Source: Klebsiella quasipneumoniae subsp. quasipneumoniae
GTDB taxonomy: Bacteria > Pseudomonadota > Gammaproteobacteria > Enterobacterales > Enterobacteriaceae
Direction: 5' to 3'
Assembly (NCBI RefSeq): GCF_020525925.1
Contig: NZ_CP084876.1
Coordinates: 3,100,001 to 3,164,000, forward strand
Length of the DNA: 64,000 bases
Part shown: one piece after another, positions 30,635 to 39,641 of the stretch
How the letters are laid out: each line of letters opens with the position of its first letter
How positions within the stretch are numbered: the first letter of the stretch is position 1
Notes under the pieces: model-generated
Seen by the model: the letters and a program-made list of their open reading frames with translations, nothing else
Database searches by the model: none
Told to the model about the DNA's origin: nothing
Made by a program: the position numbers and the translations under genes

Positions 30635-31465
30635 ATGTTTATTCAGGAAAATAAAACCGCGCTGGTCACCGGCGCATCGTCAGGGATGGGGAAAGCCATT
30701 GCCCGTCGTCTTATCCAGGAGGGTTACCAGGTTTACGTTGCTGCCCGGCAGCTCGGGAAAATGGAAGATCTGGCTTCGCTAGGGGCCCAATGCCTGCAGA
30801 TGGATCTCTCACGGCAGGACGATCGGCTGGCGGTCGTGAACACCATTCTGTCTCAGACCGGAGGGGTCGATGTACTGGTCAATAATGCCGGTTTTGGCCT
30901 GTATGGCCCGGTCGAAGAGATCGGCATCGATGAGGCTCGCTACCAGTTTGAGGTCAATCTCTTCGGCGCGGCACATCTCACGCAACTACTGCTTCCCGCG
31001 ATGCGCGCCCGCCGTCGCGGATATATTGTCAATATCTCTTCCATGGGCGGGAAGATGTATAGCGTCCTCGGCGCATGGTACCACGCCACCAAACATGCAC
31101 TTGAGGGGTGGTCAGACTGCCTGCGGCTGGAAGTTGCCGACTTCGGCATCAAGGTGGTTATCATCGAACCTGGAGTGATTGAAACCGGCTTCGGCGATGC
31201 GGCCAGTGAAAGTATTGTCAAACGTTCGGCCACAGGACCGTATGGTCAGTTGGTAAAAGGGGTCGCCCTGTCGATCCAAAAAACGTACGGCCATGGCACC
31301 GGCAGCGACCCGCAGACGATCGCCGAGGTGGTCCTGGTCGCGGTGAATGCCTCAAATCCACGCCCCCGTTATGCCGTCGGTAAGTATGCCAAATTGCTTA
31401 TCCGGATGCGTGTCTGGCTGGGCGACCGTCTTTTCGATCGTATTATCCTCAGCCAGATGCGCTGA
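30635..31465 (+). CDS. Short-chain dehydrogenase/reductase
   Basis: A 276-residue classical SDR oxidoreductase. The cofactor motif is TGASSGMG (residues about 14-21) and the NNAGFG motif follows. The catalytic Ser is in ISSMGG, with YHATK carrying the Tyr and Lys. The segment IEPGVIETGF is typical of the family. Arg residues after the glycine-rich loop suggest NADP use. The start follows GAGGTGCTT; a longer frame begins before any ribosome-binding site. It is downstream of the AraC gene and convergent with a LysR gene. Substrate unknown. Confidence 0.92.
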   Translation: MFIQENKTALVTGASSGMGKAIARRLIQEGYQVYVAARQLGKMEDLASLGAQCLQMDLSRQDDRLAVVNTILSQTGGVDVLVNNAGFGLYGPVEEIGIDEARYQFEVNLFGAAHLTQLLLPAMRARRRGYIVNISSMGGKMYSVLGAWYHATKHALEGWSDCLRLEVADFGIKVVIIEPGVIETGFGDAASESIVKRSATGPYGQLVKGVALSIQKTYGHGTGSDPQTIAEVVLVAVNASNPRPRYAVGKYAKLLIRMRVWLGDRLFDRIILSQMR

Positions 31466-31478
31466 GGTCATGTTCTGC

Positions 31479-32423
31479 TCACTTTCGCCTCGCGCTGGAG
31501 GGGGATGACTCTTCCAGCCAGTCGATAAAAAACGCCATAAACGCCGATACCTGAGGGGGCTGCAGCTTTCGCTGGGGAAAGACAAACTGCAGCCCAACCT
31601 CCTTGCGGTCTAACCGGCTGAAACCGGTGAAGCGGTCGGCAAACAACACCTGAAGCCGCCCCTCCTCGACATCCCTCTTCACATCCCACCATGATTTACC
31701 GGCGATCCCCGCCCCGCTGAGCGCCCACTGCCGCAGCAGTGCCCCATCGTCGCAGACCATCGCCGGCGTTACCCGGATGACCTGCTCTTTTCCCGCCTCC
31801 TCAAAGCGCCACTCGTTCATCACCACGCCGTGCCGCTCCAGCGCCAGGCAGCGATGATGATGCAGCGCCTCGGGCGAAGCAGGCGTTCCACGGGCGGCAA
31901 GGTAAGCCGTCGAGGCCACCAGCACTCGGTGGTTAGGACGAATGTGGCGGATGGCCAGGCTGCTGTCCGGCAGGTTACCGACGCGAATGCTCATATCCAG
32001 CCGGTTGGCGACCAGATCCTCCACGCGCTCGCCTAAGTAGACGGAAAAGGTCACTTCCGGGTGACGGCGGGTAAAGTCGACGATGGCCGGGCTAAGGTAT
32101 TGTCGGCCAAAGTCGGAGGGGGCGGAAAGGCGAATATCGCCGCTCAGGACCCCCTCTTTTTGCGTCAGCAACGACTCGGCGTGGCGCGCCTCCTCCAGCA
32201 CGCGCCGCGCGGCATGATAAAAATCTTCCCCCGCGTTGGTCAGGGTGATAGCCCGCGTGGAACGATGGAACAGGCGGGTCTGATAACGCTCTTCCATCGC
32301 CTTCAGACGTGCAGTCATGGTGGCCGGCGAGAGCGACAACCGTCTGCCGGCGGCGGAGAGTCCCCCCGCCTCGGCGACGGCCACCAGCAGCGCCATATCT
32401 TCCAGTTTGCCCATTTTTCGCAT
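31479..32423 (-). CDS. LysR-family transcriptional regulator
   Basis: A 314-residue LysR regulator of the subgroup typified by MGKLEDMALLVAVAEAGG at the N terminus. The helix-turn-helix includes LSAAGRRLSLSPATMTARL, and the effector domain begins near residue 95. Start may be three codons later, at 32414. It is divergent from the ene-reductase gene across 91 bp, which contains a CGAAAA/TTTTCG inverted repeat, so it likely regulates that gene. Similar regulators in other enterobacteria sense electrophiles, but the ligand here is unknown. Confidence 0.92.
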   Translation of the reverse strand: MRKMGKLEDMALLVAVAEAGGLSAAGRRLSLSPATMTARLKAMEERYQTRLFHRSTRAITLTNAGEDFYHAARRVLEEARHAESLLTQKEGVLSGDIRLSAPSDFGRQYLSPAIVDFTRRHPEVTFSVYLGERVEDLVANRLDMSIRVGNLPDSSLAIRHIRPNHRVLVASTAYLAARGTPASPEALHHHRCLALERHGVVMNEWRFEEAGKEQVIRVTPAMVCDDGALLRQWALSGAGIAGKSWWDVKRDVEEGRLQVLFADRFTGFSRLDRKEVGLQFVFPQRKLQPPQVSAFMAFFIDWLEESSPSSARRK

Positions 32424-32427
32424 TTCC

Positions 32428-32449
32428 CGAAAAGTGAATCTATTTTTCG
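32428..32449. promoter_or_regulatory. Inverted repeat in LysR/ene-reductase gap
   Basis: CGAAAA (32428-32433) and TTTTCG (32444-32449) flank a 10-bp spacer, 5 bp upstream of the LysR start. It is the only clear dyad in the 91-bp gap and a candidate operator. Confidence 0.35.
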
Positions 32450-32514
32450 TCTAATTATCAAAATCAGATCCCGACTGTAAAGTGATTTCCATTCCACTCG
32501 CAAGGGACACCATT

Positions 32515-33624
32515 ATGAACACGCTCTCACTTTTTGATCGTCATCGCATCGGTACGCTGCCGCTGAAAAACCGCATCGTCATGGCCCCCATGACCCGGGC
32601 GCGCGCCCTGCAGCCGGGAAATATCCCCTCCGCGCTGATGGCGGAGTATTACCGCCAGCGCGCCAGCGCCGGATTGATCGTCACGGAAGCGACGCAAATC
32701 TCTCCCGAGGGACAGGGGTACTCCTGGACGCCCGGCCTGCATTCCGCAGACCAGATTGCCGGCTGGCAGTTGACGACCCGGGCCGTACACCAGGCCGGCG
32801 GCGTTATTTTTTCTCAGCTCTGGCACGTGGGACGCATGTCGCACGCCCGTTTTCATGCGGATGGTCAACCCGTGGCCCCCTCGGCGCTGGCGCCGGACGC
32901 CCAGGTCTGGGTGGTGGATGAGCAAGGCCGGGGCCAGATGGTGGACTGCCCACCGCCGCGGGCGCTCTCCCGGTCGGATATCCAGCGTATTGTCGCCGAT
33001 TACCGCCAGGCGGCGCGCAATGCGATCGCGGCGGGGTTTGACGGCGTGGAGGTGCACGGCGGCAATGGCTATCTGATCGACCAGTTCCTGCGGCGTACCG
33101 CCAACCAGCGCACCGATGAGTACGGCGGTAGCCTGAACAACCGGATCCGTTTTGCCCAGGAGGTGCTGACCGCCATCGGCGACGCTATCGGCCGCGAGCG
33201 GACGGGCATCCGCCTTTCCCCCTTCATTACCCAGCGCGGGATGAATGACCCGCAGGTGATCGACGCCATCCTTGCCCTGGCGGCCTGGTGCGAACAGCAG
33301 GGTATCGCCTTTATCCACCTGGCGGAGGCGGACTGGGACGATGCGCCAGCCGTTCCCCTGCACTTCCGCGACACGCTGCGCGCAACCTTCAGCGGCACGC
33401 TGATCGTGGCCGGGAATTACGATCAGCAGAAGGCGGAGCGCATTCTTGGCGCCGGTCTCGCCGACCTCGTGGCTTTCGGCCGGCCGTTTATTGCCAATCC
33501 CGACCTGCCGCAGCGGCTTCAGCACCGCTGGCCGCTGGCGACCGTCAGCGATCCCGGCACGCTGTTTGGCGGGACAGAGGTGGGCTATACCGACTATCCC
33601 TTCTATACGGAGCATAAAGAGTGA
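32515..33624 (+). CDS. Old yellow enzyme family ene-reductase
   Basis: A 369-residue FMN-dependent alkene reductase that uses NAD(P)H to reduce activated C=C bonds and often nitro compounds. The substrate-binding His181 and Asn184 lie in VEVHGGNGYLIDQFL, with Tyr186 as proton donor. MAPMTRAR near residue 23, and LVAFGRPFIANPDLP near the C terminus, are conserved flavin-binding segments. AAGGGA precedes the ATG. It is related to NemA but lacks NemR nearby; a LysR gene is divergent. Its stop overlaps the next gene's GTG start (GTGA). Confidence 0.94.
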   Translation: MNTLSLFDRHRIGTLPLKNRIVMAPMTRARALQPGNIPSALMAEYYRQRASAGLIVTEATQISPEGQGYSWTPGLHSADQIAGWQLTTRAVHQAGGVIFSQLWHVGRMSHARFHADGQPVAPSALAPDAQVWVVDEQGRGQMVDCPPPRALSRSDIQRIVADYRQAARNAIAAGFDGVEVHGGNGYLIDQFLRRTANQRTDEYGGSLNNRIRFAQEVLTAIGDAIGRERTGIRLSPFITQRGMNDPQVIDAILALAAWCEQQGIAFIHLAEADWDDAPAVPLHFRDTLRATFSGTLIVAGNYDQQKAERILGAGLADLVAFGRPFIANPDLPQRLQHRWPLATVSDPGTLFGGTEVGYTDYPFYTEHKE

Positions 33625-34220
33625 AATTGATCGACAAAATGTTACCTGCCGGGCGTGGTGTCGCTGTTGCCCGCACGCTGGCCAGGCGCGGCCTCACGCG
33701 CCGTCGCTGCGCCACCGCGCTGCTGCTTGCCGGGATATCCGGCTCCGCGTTTTCAGCCCCGCAGGGTTTGCTGAAGCCAGCCCAGCTCATCGTTGATAGC
33801 GGCCTTCCCCCTGCCACACGCGTCGCCAATGAATATGTCGCCAGGCAATACGCCACGTTCTGGAATACCGGCGATGACGCGCTGGCCCGGGCGGCGCTGG
33901 CGGAGAATTTCATCGATAAAACGCCCCCGGAAGGGCGCCGACAAGGGCCGGAAGGAGCGATCCTCGCCTCCAGAGCGTTTCGCCAGGCGGTGCCGGATTT
34001 ACGCTGTGATGTCGAACAAATGATCGTGGCCGGTGACCGGGTGGTCTCACACTTACATTTCCATGGCCACTTTACCGGGACCTTCGGCACCCGGAAGGGG
34101 AAGGGACAAAATATCGATTTTATCGCCACCGATATCTATCAGATCAGCGGCGGTAAAATTGCCGCCAACTGGCATATTGAAGATAACCTGACGCTGATGA
34201 AACAGCTGGGCACGCAATAA
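33621..34220 (+). CDS. Exported NTF2/SnoaL-like protein
   Basis: A 199-residue protein. The C-terminal part (residues about 68-190) is an NTF2/SnoaL-like cone fold: ARQYATFWNTGDDALARAALAENF, then HFHGHFTGTFGT and ISGGKIAANWHIEDNL. The N terminus carries RRGLTRRRCATALLLAGISG, a basic region and hydrophobic core ending SAFSA, so the protein is likely exported. Tandem arginines hint at Tat export but the motif is not canonical. The GTG start overlaps the ene-reductase stop, indicating translational coupling and a linked function. Substrate unknown. Confidence 0.8.
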   Translation: MKLIDKMLPAGRGVAVARTLARRGLTRRRCATALLLAGISGSAFSAPQGLLKPAQLIVDSGLPPATRVANEYVARQYATFWNTGDDALARAALAENFIDKTPPEGRRQGPEGAILASRAFRQAVPDLRCDVEQMIVAGDRVVSHLHFHGHFTGTFGTRKGKGQNIDFIATDIYQISGGKIAANWHIEDNLTLMKQLGTQ

Positions 34221-34269
34221 GCTGCCCACCCGGACGGTGAGTAAGCGATCGGCAAAACCACGAGCCGCC

Positions 34270-34307
34270 CCGGACTCCGCCAGGACGGCTCGCCTGGCGG
34301 AGTCCGG
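34270..34307. terminator. 15-bp inverted repeat between convergent genes
   Basis: A perfect 15-bp stem (CCGGACTCCGCCAGG with its complement) and an 8-nt loop lie between the NTF2-like gene and the convergent SDR gene. It lacks a long T tract (CGCTTAAATTT follows), but its position suggests a bidirectional 3'-end structure. Confidence 0.65.
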
Positions 34308-34310
34308 CGC

Positions 34311-35060
34311 TTAAATTTGCGCCAGCCCGCCGTCGACATAGATCTCTGCGGCGTTAATAAAGCTCGACTCATCCGACGCTAAAAATACCACCGTCCGGCC
34401 AATCTCCTCCGGCTCGCCCAGCCGCCCGAGCGGAACGCTGGCGGCCAGAGCATCGAACAAGCCCTGGCGGTCCGCCTCCGCCACCAGCCCGCCCAGACCC
34501 GGGGTACGCACCGGACCCGGGCTGACGACATTGATGCGGATCCCGCGATCGTTCACCTCCAGCGCCCAGGAGCGCGCCAGGCTGCGTACCGCGGCCTTAC
34601 TGGCGCTATAGATGCTGAAGTTCGCCGTCCCTTTGACCGCCGCCGTAGAGCCAGTCAAAATCACCGAGGCGCCGTCGGTGAGCAGCGGCAGCGCTTTCTG
34701 GACGGTGAACACCACCCCGCGCACGTTGGTGGCGAAAATCCGCTCGACGTGCGCTTCGGTGATGGCGCTGAGCGGCAGCATATCCCCGCCGCCAGCATTG
34801 GCGAACAGCACATCCAGGCGGCCGGACTCGTCGGCAATGGTCGCAAATACCGCGTCAAGGTCGCTTAACACGGCGGCGTCGGCGCGGATCCCGCGGGCGG
34901 CGGGCCCGATGAATCTTACCGCCGCATCCAGCTCCTCCTGTCGGCGGCCGGTGATATACACCTTCGCGCCCTGCTCCGCCAGCGCTTTCGCCGACGCCAG
35001 GCCAATCCCGGTGCTGCCGCCGGTCACTAACGCCACTTTATCCGCAAGTTTTTTGCTCAT
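34311..35060 (-). CDS. Short-chain dehydrogenase/reductase
   Basis: A 249-residue classical SDR. The cofactor loop is TGGSTGIG (residues about 14-21). ANAGGGDMLPL is a variant of the NNAG motif. Ser is in LTGSTAAVKG, and Tyr/Lys in YSASKAA. The C-terminal SSFINAAEIYVDGG is typical of 3-oxoacyl-reductase-like SDRs. It is divergent from a LysR gene over 167 bp and convergent with the NTF2-like gene. Substrate unknown. Confidence 0.93.
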   Translation of the reverse strand: MSKKLADKVALVTGGSTGIGLASAKALAEQGAKVYITGRRQEELDAAVRFIGPAARGIRADAAVLSDLDAVFATIADESGRLDVLFANAGGGDMLPLSAITEAHVERIFATNVRGVVFTVQKALPLLTDGASVILTGSTAAVKGTANFSIYSASKAAVRSLARSWALEVNDRGIRINVVSPGPVRTPGLGGLVAEADRQGLFDALAASVPLGRLGEPEEIGRTVVFLASDESSFINAAEIYVDGGLAQI

Positions 35061-35227
35061 GGTGCATTTCCTTGGTTAGAGTATAAACAGGCCAGGCTCG
35101 CGAAAGCGTCCCGCCGGGTATGGAAAGCACTGTAATCGCCTCAGAGAGGCGGAAAAATGGCCTAATCTGAAAAACACTTTTCCCCTCCGTGGATAATGGA
35201 CGCCCGCTAACCAGGATACTGCGAATA

Positions 35228-36133
35228 ATGGACCGGTTTTCAGCCCTCAAAGCCTTCACCCGCGTTGTCGAAGCCGGCAGCTTTACCCGCGCCGCGGACT
35301 CGCTGGATATGCCCAACGCCACGCTCAGCAAAACCATCAAGCAACTGGAAGCGCACCTGGGGGTTTCCCTCCTGCAGCGCACCACCCGGCGTATTACCGT
35401 AACGCCGGAAGGACGGGAGTACTATGAAAAAGCTCGCTGCCTGCTGGAAGACCTGGAAGAGATCGACGCCTCCTTCAATACCGCCCACAATAAGCCGAAG
35501 GGCCATCTGCGGATCGCCATCGGCGGGTCGACCGCGCGCGATGTGCTGATCCCGCTGCTGGCGGACTTTATGACCTCCTGGCCGGATATCCGTATTGATT
35601 TGCAGGTGGCCGATAAACCCGCGGACCTCATCAGCGGCAATATTGACTGCGCCATCCGCGGCGGGCCGATGGAAGACTCGACGCTGATGGCCCGTAAAAT
35701 CGGCGAGGCGACGCTGGTCACCTGCGCCACCCCTGGCTATCTTCAGCGCTGCGGCACGCCCGCCTCGCCGGATGAACTCCACCATGGCCACCAGCTCATC
35801 AGCTATCTGTCGCCGGCCAGCGGCAGAGCGTTTCCGTTTCGTTTTACGCGTCACGGCGTCAGTACCGAGCTCAAGACAGAGCCCCATCTCGGCATCAATG
35901 AGAGCAACGCGCATATTGCCGCCGTCGAGGCGGGCTTAGGCATTGTGCAGACCTTTACCTATTCGCTAAGACCCGCGCTGGCAAGCGGCAAACTGGTGGA
36001 GATCCTCGCCGCCTGGCGCCCGGCCCCCTATCCCTTTCACGTCGTCTATGCCCGGCACCGGCACGTGCCGCCCCGGCTCCGCGTCTTTATTGAATGGCTG
36101 GCGGCGGTTTTTCCGGCTGCGGTGCAGGGATAG
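35228..36133 (+). CDS. LysR-family transcriptional regulator
   Basis: A 301-residue LysR regulator of the DhlR/YafC-like subgroup. The product starts MDRFSALKAFTRVVEAGSF, with helix-turn-helix FTRAADSLDMPNATLSKTI. The chosen ATG follows AGGATACTGCGAATA; a 13-residue upstream extension is less likely. It is divergent from the SDR gene, which it probably controls, and converges on umuC with a 6-bp gap. Confidence 0.92.
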   Translation: MDRFSALKAFTRVVEAGSFTRAADSLDMPNATLSKTIKQLEAHLGVSLLQRTTRRITVTPEGREYYEKARCLLEDLEEIDASFNTAHNKPKGHLRIAIGGSTARDVLIPLLADFMTSWPDIRIDLQVADKPADLISGNIDCAIRGGPMEDSTLMARKIGEATLVTCATPGYLQRCGTPASPDELHHGHQLISYLSPASGRAFPFRFTRHGVSTELKTEPHLGINESNAHIAAVEAGLGIVQTFTYSLRPALASGKLVEILAAWRPAPYPFHVVYARHRHVPPRLRVFIEWLAAVFPAAVQG

Positions 36134-36139
36134 CGCGCG

Positions 36140-37405
36140 TTATCTGACGCGGAGCAGGTCGCCGTATCGCGTGGTGTAGCGCGGCGATAGCATCTCTCGC
36201 TTCATCTGCCACTGCTGCTGGATCCCCTGGCCGGCAAAATAGAGCGCCCCCCTGCCGTTTTTCGCATTCAGCTGGTCGAGCACCTGCATCAGCCTGGCGC
36301 TGTTCTGCCGCGGGGCAAGCTCGTCGAACAGGTTCAGCTGGGCGACGCCCTGGCTGTAGAAATCGCCGAGCATCACCCCGGCCTTCTGATAGCGGTGCCC
36401 CGCTTTCCAGATGGCGTCCAGGCAGCTTGTCGCCGCGGCGATAATATCCCGGGAATCCTGCGTCGGCGTCAGCAGCTTCAGCGAGGCGCTGTTGCCGTAA
36501 TAGGGTTCATTCAGCGCGAAGGGGCTGGTTTTGACAAAGGCGGAGACGAACCGGCAGTACTGATGCTCACCGCGCAGCTTTTCTGCTGCCCGCGCGGCAT
36601 AGCTGCAGATCGCCTGGCGCATATCCTCATAGGCCGTAATGCGATCCCCGAACGAGCGGCTGCAGATAATTTCCTGCTTCGCGGGGGCAAACTCCTCCAG
36701 CGCCAGGCAAGGCTCGCCGCGCAGCTCCCGTACCGTTCGCTCGAGCACCACCGTGAAGTGCTTGCGGATAAAGCGGATATCGCTCTCCGCGAGCTGAAGT
36801 ACCGTGCCGATCCCCATCGCCTCGAGCTTTTTGCCGATCCGCCGCCCGATGCCCCAGACCTCACTCACCGGCAGCAGCGCCATCAGCTTTCGCTGCCGCT
36901 GCGGGCAAGATAAATCCACTACCCCGCCCGTCTGCCGCTGCCACTGCTTCGCCGCGTGGTTGGCCAGCTTCGCCAGGGTTTTGGTCGGGGCGATCCCGAC
37001 GCCCAGCGTCAGATGGGTGCGCTGCTGCACCGTGGCGCGGATTTCCCGGCCAAAGTCAGTCAGATCTCTGCAGTGGCGCACGCCGCTGACATCGCAAAAG
37101 GCTTCATCAATACTGTAAATTTCGCAGCGCGGGGCGAGCTCTTCCAGGGTGGACATCACCCGGCTGGACATGTCGGCGTACAGCTCATAGTTGCTGCTGA
37201 ACGCCACGACGCCGTGGCGAAGAAACGCCTGCTTCTGCTTAAAGTAGGGTTCGCCCATTTTCACAAACGGCTTCGCCTCCGCCGAGCGGGCGATCACGCA
37301 GCCATCATTGTTCGACAGCACCACTACCGGCCGCCCCTTCAGGTCTGGCCGGAAGGCGGTCTGGCAGCTCGCATAGAAGGCGTTCACATCACAGTGCGCG
37401 AACAT
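36140..37405 (-). CDS. umuC: DNA polymerase V catalytic subunit UmuC
   Basis: Y-family translesion polymerase that, with UmuD'2 and RecA, copies damaged DNA and causes SOS mutagenesis. It has 421 residues. The first catalytic aspartate is in MFAHCDVNAFYAS and the second acidic pair is in YSIDEAFCDVSG. The steric-gate region is in the NAFYAS segment. It starts 2 bp after the umuD stop, in one operon controlled by the LexA box upstream of umuD. Confidence 0.97.
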   Translation of the reverse strand: MFAHCDVNAFYASCQTAFRPDLKGRPVVVLSNNDGCVIARSAEAKPFVKMGEPYFKQKQAFLRHGVVAFSSNYELYADMSSRVMSTLEELAPRCEIYSIDEAFCDVSGVRHCRDLTDFGREIRATVQQRTHLTLGVGIAPTKTLAKLANHAAKQWQRQTGGVVDLSCPQRQRKLMALLPVSEVWGIGRRIGKKLEAMGIGTVLQLAESDIRFIRKHFTVVLERTVRELRGEPCLALEEFAPAKQEIICSRSFGDRITAYEDMRQAICSYAARAAEKLRGEHQYCRFVSAFVKTSPFALNEPYYGNSASLKLLTPTQDSRDIIAAATSCLDAIWKAGHRYQKAGVMLGDFYSQGVAQLNLFDELAPRQNSARLMQVLDQLNAKNGRGALYFAGQGIQQQWQMKREMLSPRYTTRYGDLLRVR

Positions 37406-37407
37406 GA

Positions 37408-37827
37408 TCAGCCCGCCGCCTTGATGATGTAGGTCACCACGCCGAAAATATCGAGCGTCTCCTCGCGGCCGACCACGATGGGCGAATAGTCCGGGTTCAT
37501 CGGGTTAAGCTGCACCCGCGGCAAAAGCTGCAGCTTTTTTACGGTAAACTCGCCGCCGACGGCGGCAATCACGATATCGCCATGCTCCGCTTTGCGCGCG
37601 CTGTCCACCACCAGCAGATCGCCTTCGTCAATGCCGGCGTCGATCATGCTGTCGCCAGCGGCTTTGACAAAATAGGTCGCGCTGGGATGCTGCACCAGCA
37701 GCTCGTTGAGGTCGATTCGCTTCTCGACATAGTCCTGAGCCGGGCTGGGAAAGCCGCACTGCACCAGGTCGGCAAAAAAGGGAAAGGAGACAATCTGACG
37801 TAGCTCAACCGGCGTGTAAAAGTTCAT
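37408..37827 (-). CDS. umuD: DNA polymerase V accessory subunit UmuD
   Basis: LexA-like protein that RecA filaments induce to self-cleave to UmuD', activating polymerase V. It has 139 residues, the E. coli length. The cleavage site Cys24-Gly25 is in VQCGFPSP, and the catalytic dyad is Ser60 (GDSMID) and Lys97 (FTVKKL), at the E. coli positions. It is first gene of umuDC, and a near-perfect LexA box lies 20 bp upstream of its start. Confidence 0.98.
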   Translation of the reverse strand: MNFYTPVELRQIVSFPFFADLVQCGFPSPAQDYVEKRIDLNELLVQHPSATYFVKAAGDSMIDAGIDEGDLLVVDSARKAEHGDIVIAAVGGEFTVKKLQLLPRVQLNPMNPDYSPIVVGREETLDIFGVVTYIIKAAG

Positions 37828-37846
37828 TTTTCAACCCACCATATAA

Positions 37847-37866
37847 TACTGAATATATATACAGTA
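37847..37866 (-). promoter_or_regulatory. LexA box of umuDC
   Basis: TACTGAATATATATACAGTA has the CTG-N10-CAG core and an AT-alternating centre; only one position departs from the idealised LexA box. Its proximity to the umuD start indicates SOS repression. Confidence 0.95.
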
Positions 37867-38040
37867 GTTTTGCCGGTTTTGCCGGTCAATATCGGCTCCA
37901 GCTATCAATCTCCAGCACTGAAATAACTCCTTGATGTCACTGAAGGTCACCGTCGTCGGTGGCGAACCGTTTGCTGCTTTTGCGCGCAGCCCCTCTCCCG
38001 CGCGAGGTGGCGGATACGCAGCGCCGCGGCAATCGCTTGA

Positions 38041-38060
38041 CACTGTACATTAATACAGTA
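38041..38060 (+). promoter_or_regulatory. LexA box of the dinI-like gene
   Basis: CACTGTACATTAATACAGTA has CTG-N10-CAG and overlaps a TTGACA -35 element (38037-38042), with TAAAAC 16 bp further on. Bound LexA would block the promoter of the dinI-like gene. Confidence 0.93.
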
Positions 38061-38097
38061 AAACTATCGCCCGCGATCAGCATACAGAGGACAGAAT

Positions 38098-38340
38098 ATG
38101 TTTGTGGAACTGATTTATGACAAGCGCAATTTTGCCGGGCTGCCGGGCGCCAGAGAGACCATTCTTAACGAGCTGACCAAACGCATGCAGCGCATTTTTC
38201 CGGAGGCGGAAGTGCGCGTGAAGCCGATGATGACGCTCCCGGCGATCAACACCGACGCCAGCAAGCATGAAAAAGAGCTGATCAGCCGTACGGTGCAGGA
38301 GATGTTTGAAGAAGCGGATATGTGGCTCACTGAAGAGTGA
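38098..38340 (+). CDS. DinI-family DNA-damage-inducible protein
   Basis: An 80-residue DinI-family protein; DinI binds RecA filaments and tunes LexA and UmuD cleavage. The product has the DinI layout of two strands then two helices, with an acidic C-terminal helix (HEKELISRTVQEMFEEADMW) that mimics DNA in DinI. It is only moderately similar to chromosomal E. coli DinI and nearer to the paralogues seen with phage-borne or second umuDC copies. It is divergent from umuDC, and each gene has its own LexA box, forming a compact SOS module. Confidence 0.88.
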   Translation: MFVELIYDKRNFAGLPGARETILNELTKRMQRIFPEAEVRVKPMMTLPAINTDASKHEKELISRTVQEMFEEADMWLTEE

Positions 38341-38501
38341 TGCCGCCCGTCGTTGGCGGCGCCCCCCTCTTTAAGAGCTTTCCCGGATGTGGCAGAGCAG
38401 CGGGCAACAGTACAATAGCGGCGGTTGCAGACTGGCAATGCAACCTTCGCTCACCTGCTGGCTCTTGCATACGGCCAGCAGGTGAGCCTCCCCTCATCGC
38501 C

Positions 38502-39641
38502 TCACAGCGTCTCCGGCAGCGCCGCCATTATCCGATCCACCAGCTCGCGATGCTGATGCACCTTACCGCATTTAACGATAACCTGCCTGGCGTTGTCATA
38601 GCCCGGCGCCCACAGACGGTTGTTGAGCAGAACGTCCTTGTAGACCGCGATCAGCGGTTTGTTCCACGCCGCCGCCATGTGCACCACCGAGGTGTCCGGG
38701 GAGATAATCAGCTCCGCCTGGGCAATCAGCGCCATCGCATGGTGCAACGTGTTAAATGGATTAACCACCACCTCCGGCGGCAGCGGGATGCGGATCTCGC
38801 GCCGGTGATCGAGCAGAATCACCGCGATCCCCGGATGGCGAGCCAGCAGTTTGTCGAGGAGTTCGGCCAGCTGCGTCTGGGAGAGACTCCGGTCGGCATG
38901 GCCGGCAAAAATATTAATCACTACCGCTTTTCCGCTCAGCGACGCCAGATACTGCGCCACCTCCTGCATAATCGGCCCGGGGATCGCCAGGTCGTAAGCA
39001 TCCAGCCCGCAGGTGTCCAGTTTGAGATAATCGGCGATCAACTCGAACGTTTTCGTCACGTGCCAGCGCTGGCAGTCAAAATCAAAAGAGTGGGAGTAGT
39101 GCTTAATCGACGGCCATTTATTAAACCCGAGCACCGATTTCGCTTTTATTTGTCGGAAAAGCCGTAGACGATGCACGGGAATATCGAACAGCGAAGGGTC
39201 AATAATAATATCGTACTTATTATTAGCCAGTTCATTAATAACGTCGCGGGGAACGTTATGATTAAATTTTCGCAAAAAATCGGCGGACGTGACCGGGTCA
39301 GCTTCATAAATATGGCGGATCCGCGGGTTATAACGCATCACCTGGCTATTAGAGGTCGTCAGCAGGAAATCAACGATATAGCCTGACTGATGCAGGCATT
39401 TCACCAGCGCGGAATCCACTACCACATCGCCGACCGCCCCCTCATTGCGCATCAGTAAGACGGTTTTCGCGGACGACAAATCCACCGGCTGACGGCGTCG
39501 GCGATCCCAGAGCGCTTTCGCCACTCCCACCCGCAGGGCATTACGTACTTTCTTAGTGAAGTAATTTCGCCGTCTGTTGAGTTCCCTTATTTTATTAAAC
39601 TTCTTGCGTGGGGAACCCTGCATGGTTGCATCGTGCATCAT
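38502..39641 (-). CDS. Glycosyltransferase family 9 (heptosyltransferase-like) protein
   Basis: A 379-residue GT-B glycosyltransferase of the ADP-heptose:LPS heptosyltransferase family, likely adding a sugar to the lipopolysaccharide core or a related glycan at the inner membrane. The N-terminal LLMRNEGAVGDVVVDSALVKCL is the acceptor-domain motif. The C-terminal HAMALIAQAELIISPDTSVVHMAAA is the nucleotide-sugar motif, with D-T-S-V-x-H conserved. Start is at the ATGATG pair after GAGGTTAGG; the frame continues upstream through AT-rich DNA with no family similarity. No LPS core cluster is adjacent, so it is an isolated GT9 gene. The acceptor is unknown. Confidence 0.88.
   Translation of the reverse strand: MMHDATMQGSPRKKFNKIRELNRRRNYFTKKVRNALRVGVAKALWDRRRRQPVDLSSAKTVLLMRNEGAVGDVVVDSALVKCLHQSGYIVDFLLTTSNSQVMRYNPRIRHIYEADPVTSADFLRKFNHNVPRDVINELANNKYDIIIDPSLFDIPVHRLRLFRQIKAKSVLGFNKWPSIKHYSHSFDFDCQRWHVTKTFELIADYLKLDTCGLDAYDLAIPGPIMQEVAQYLASLSGKAVVINIFAGHADRSLSQTQLAELLDKLLARHPGIAVILLDHRREIRIPLPPEVVVNPFNTLHHAMALIAQAELIISPDTSVVHMAAAWNKPLIAVYKDVLLNNRLWAPGYDNARQVIVKCGKVHQHRELVDRIMAALPETL

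Noticed and set aside
32527..33615. A 362-codon minus-strand open frame
   Set aside because: It is antisense to the ene-reductase gene, which carries the conserved FMN and substrate residues.
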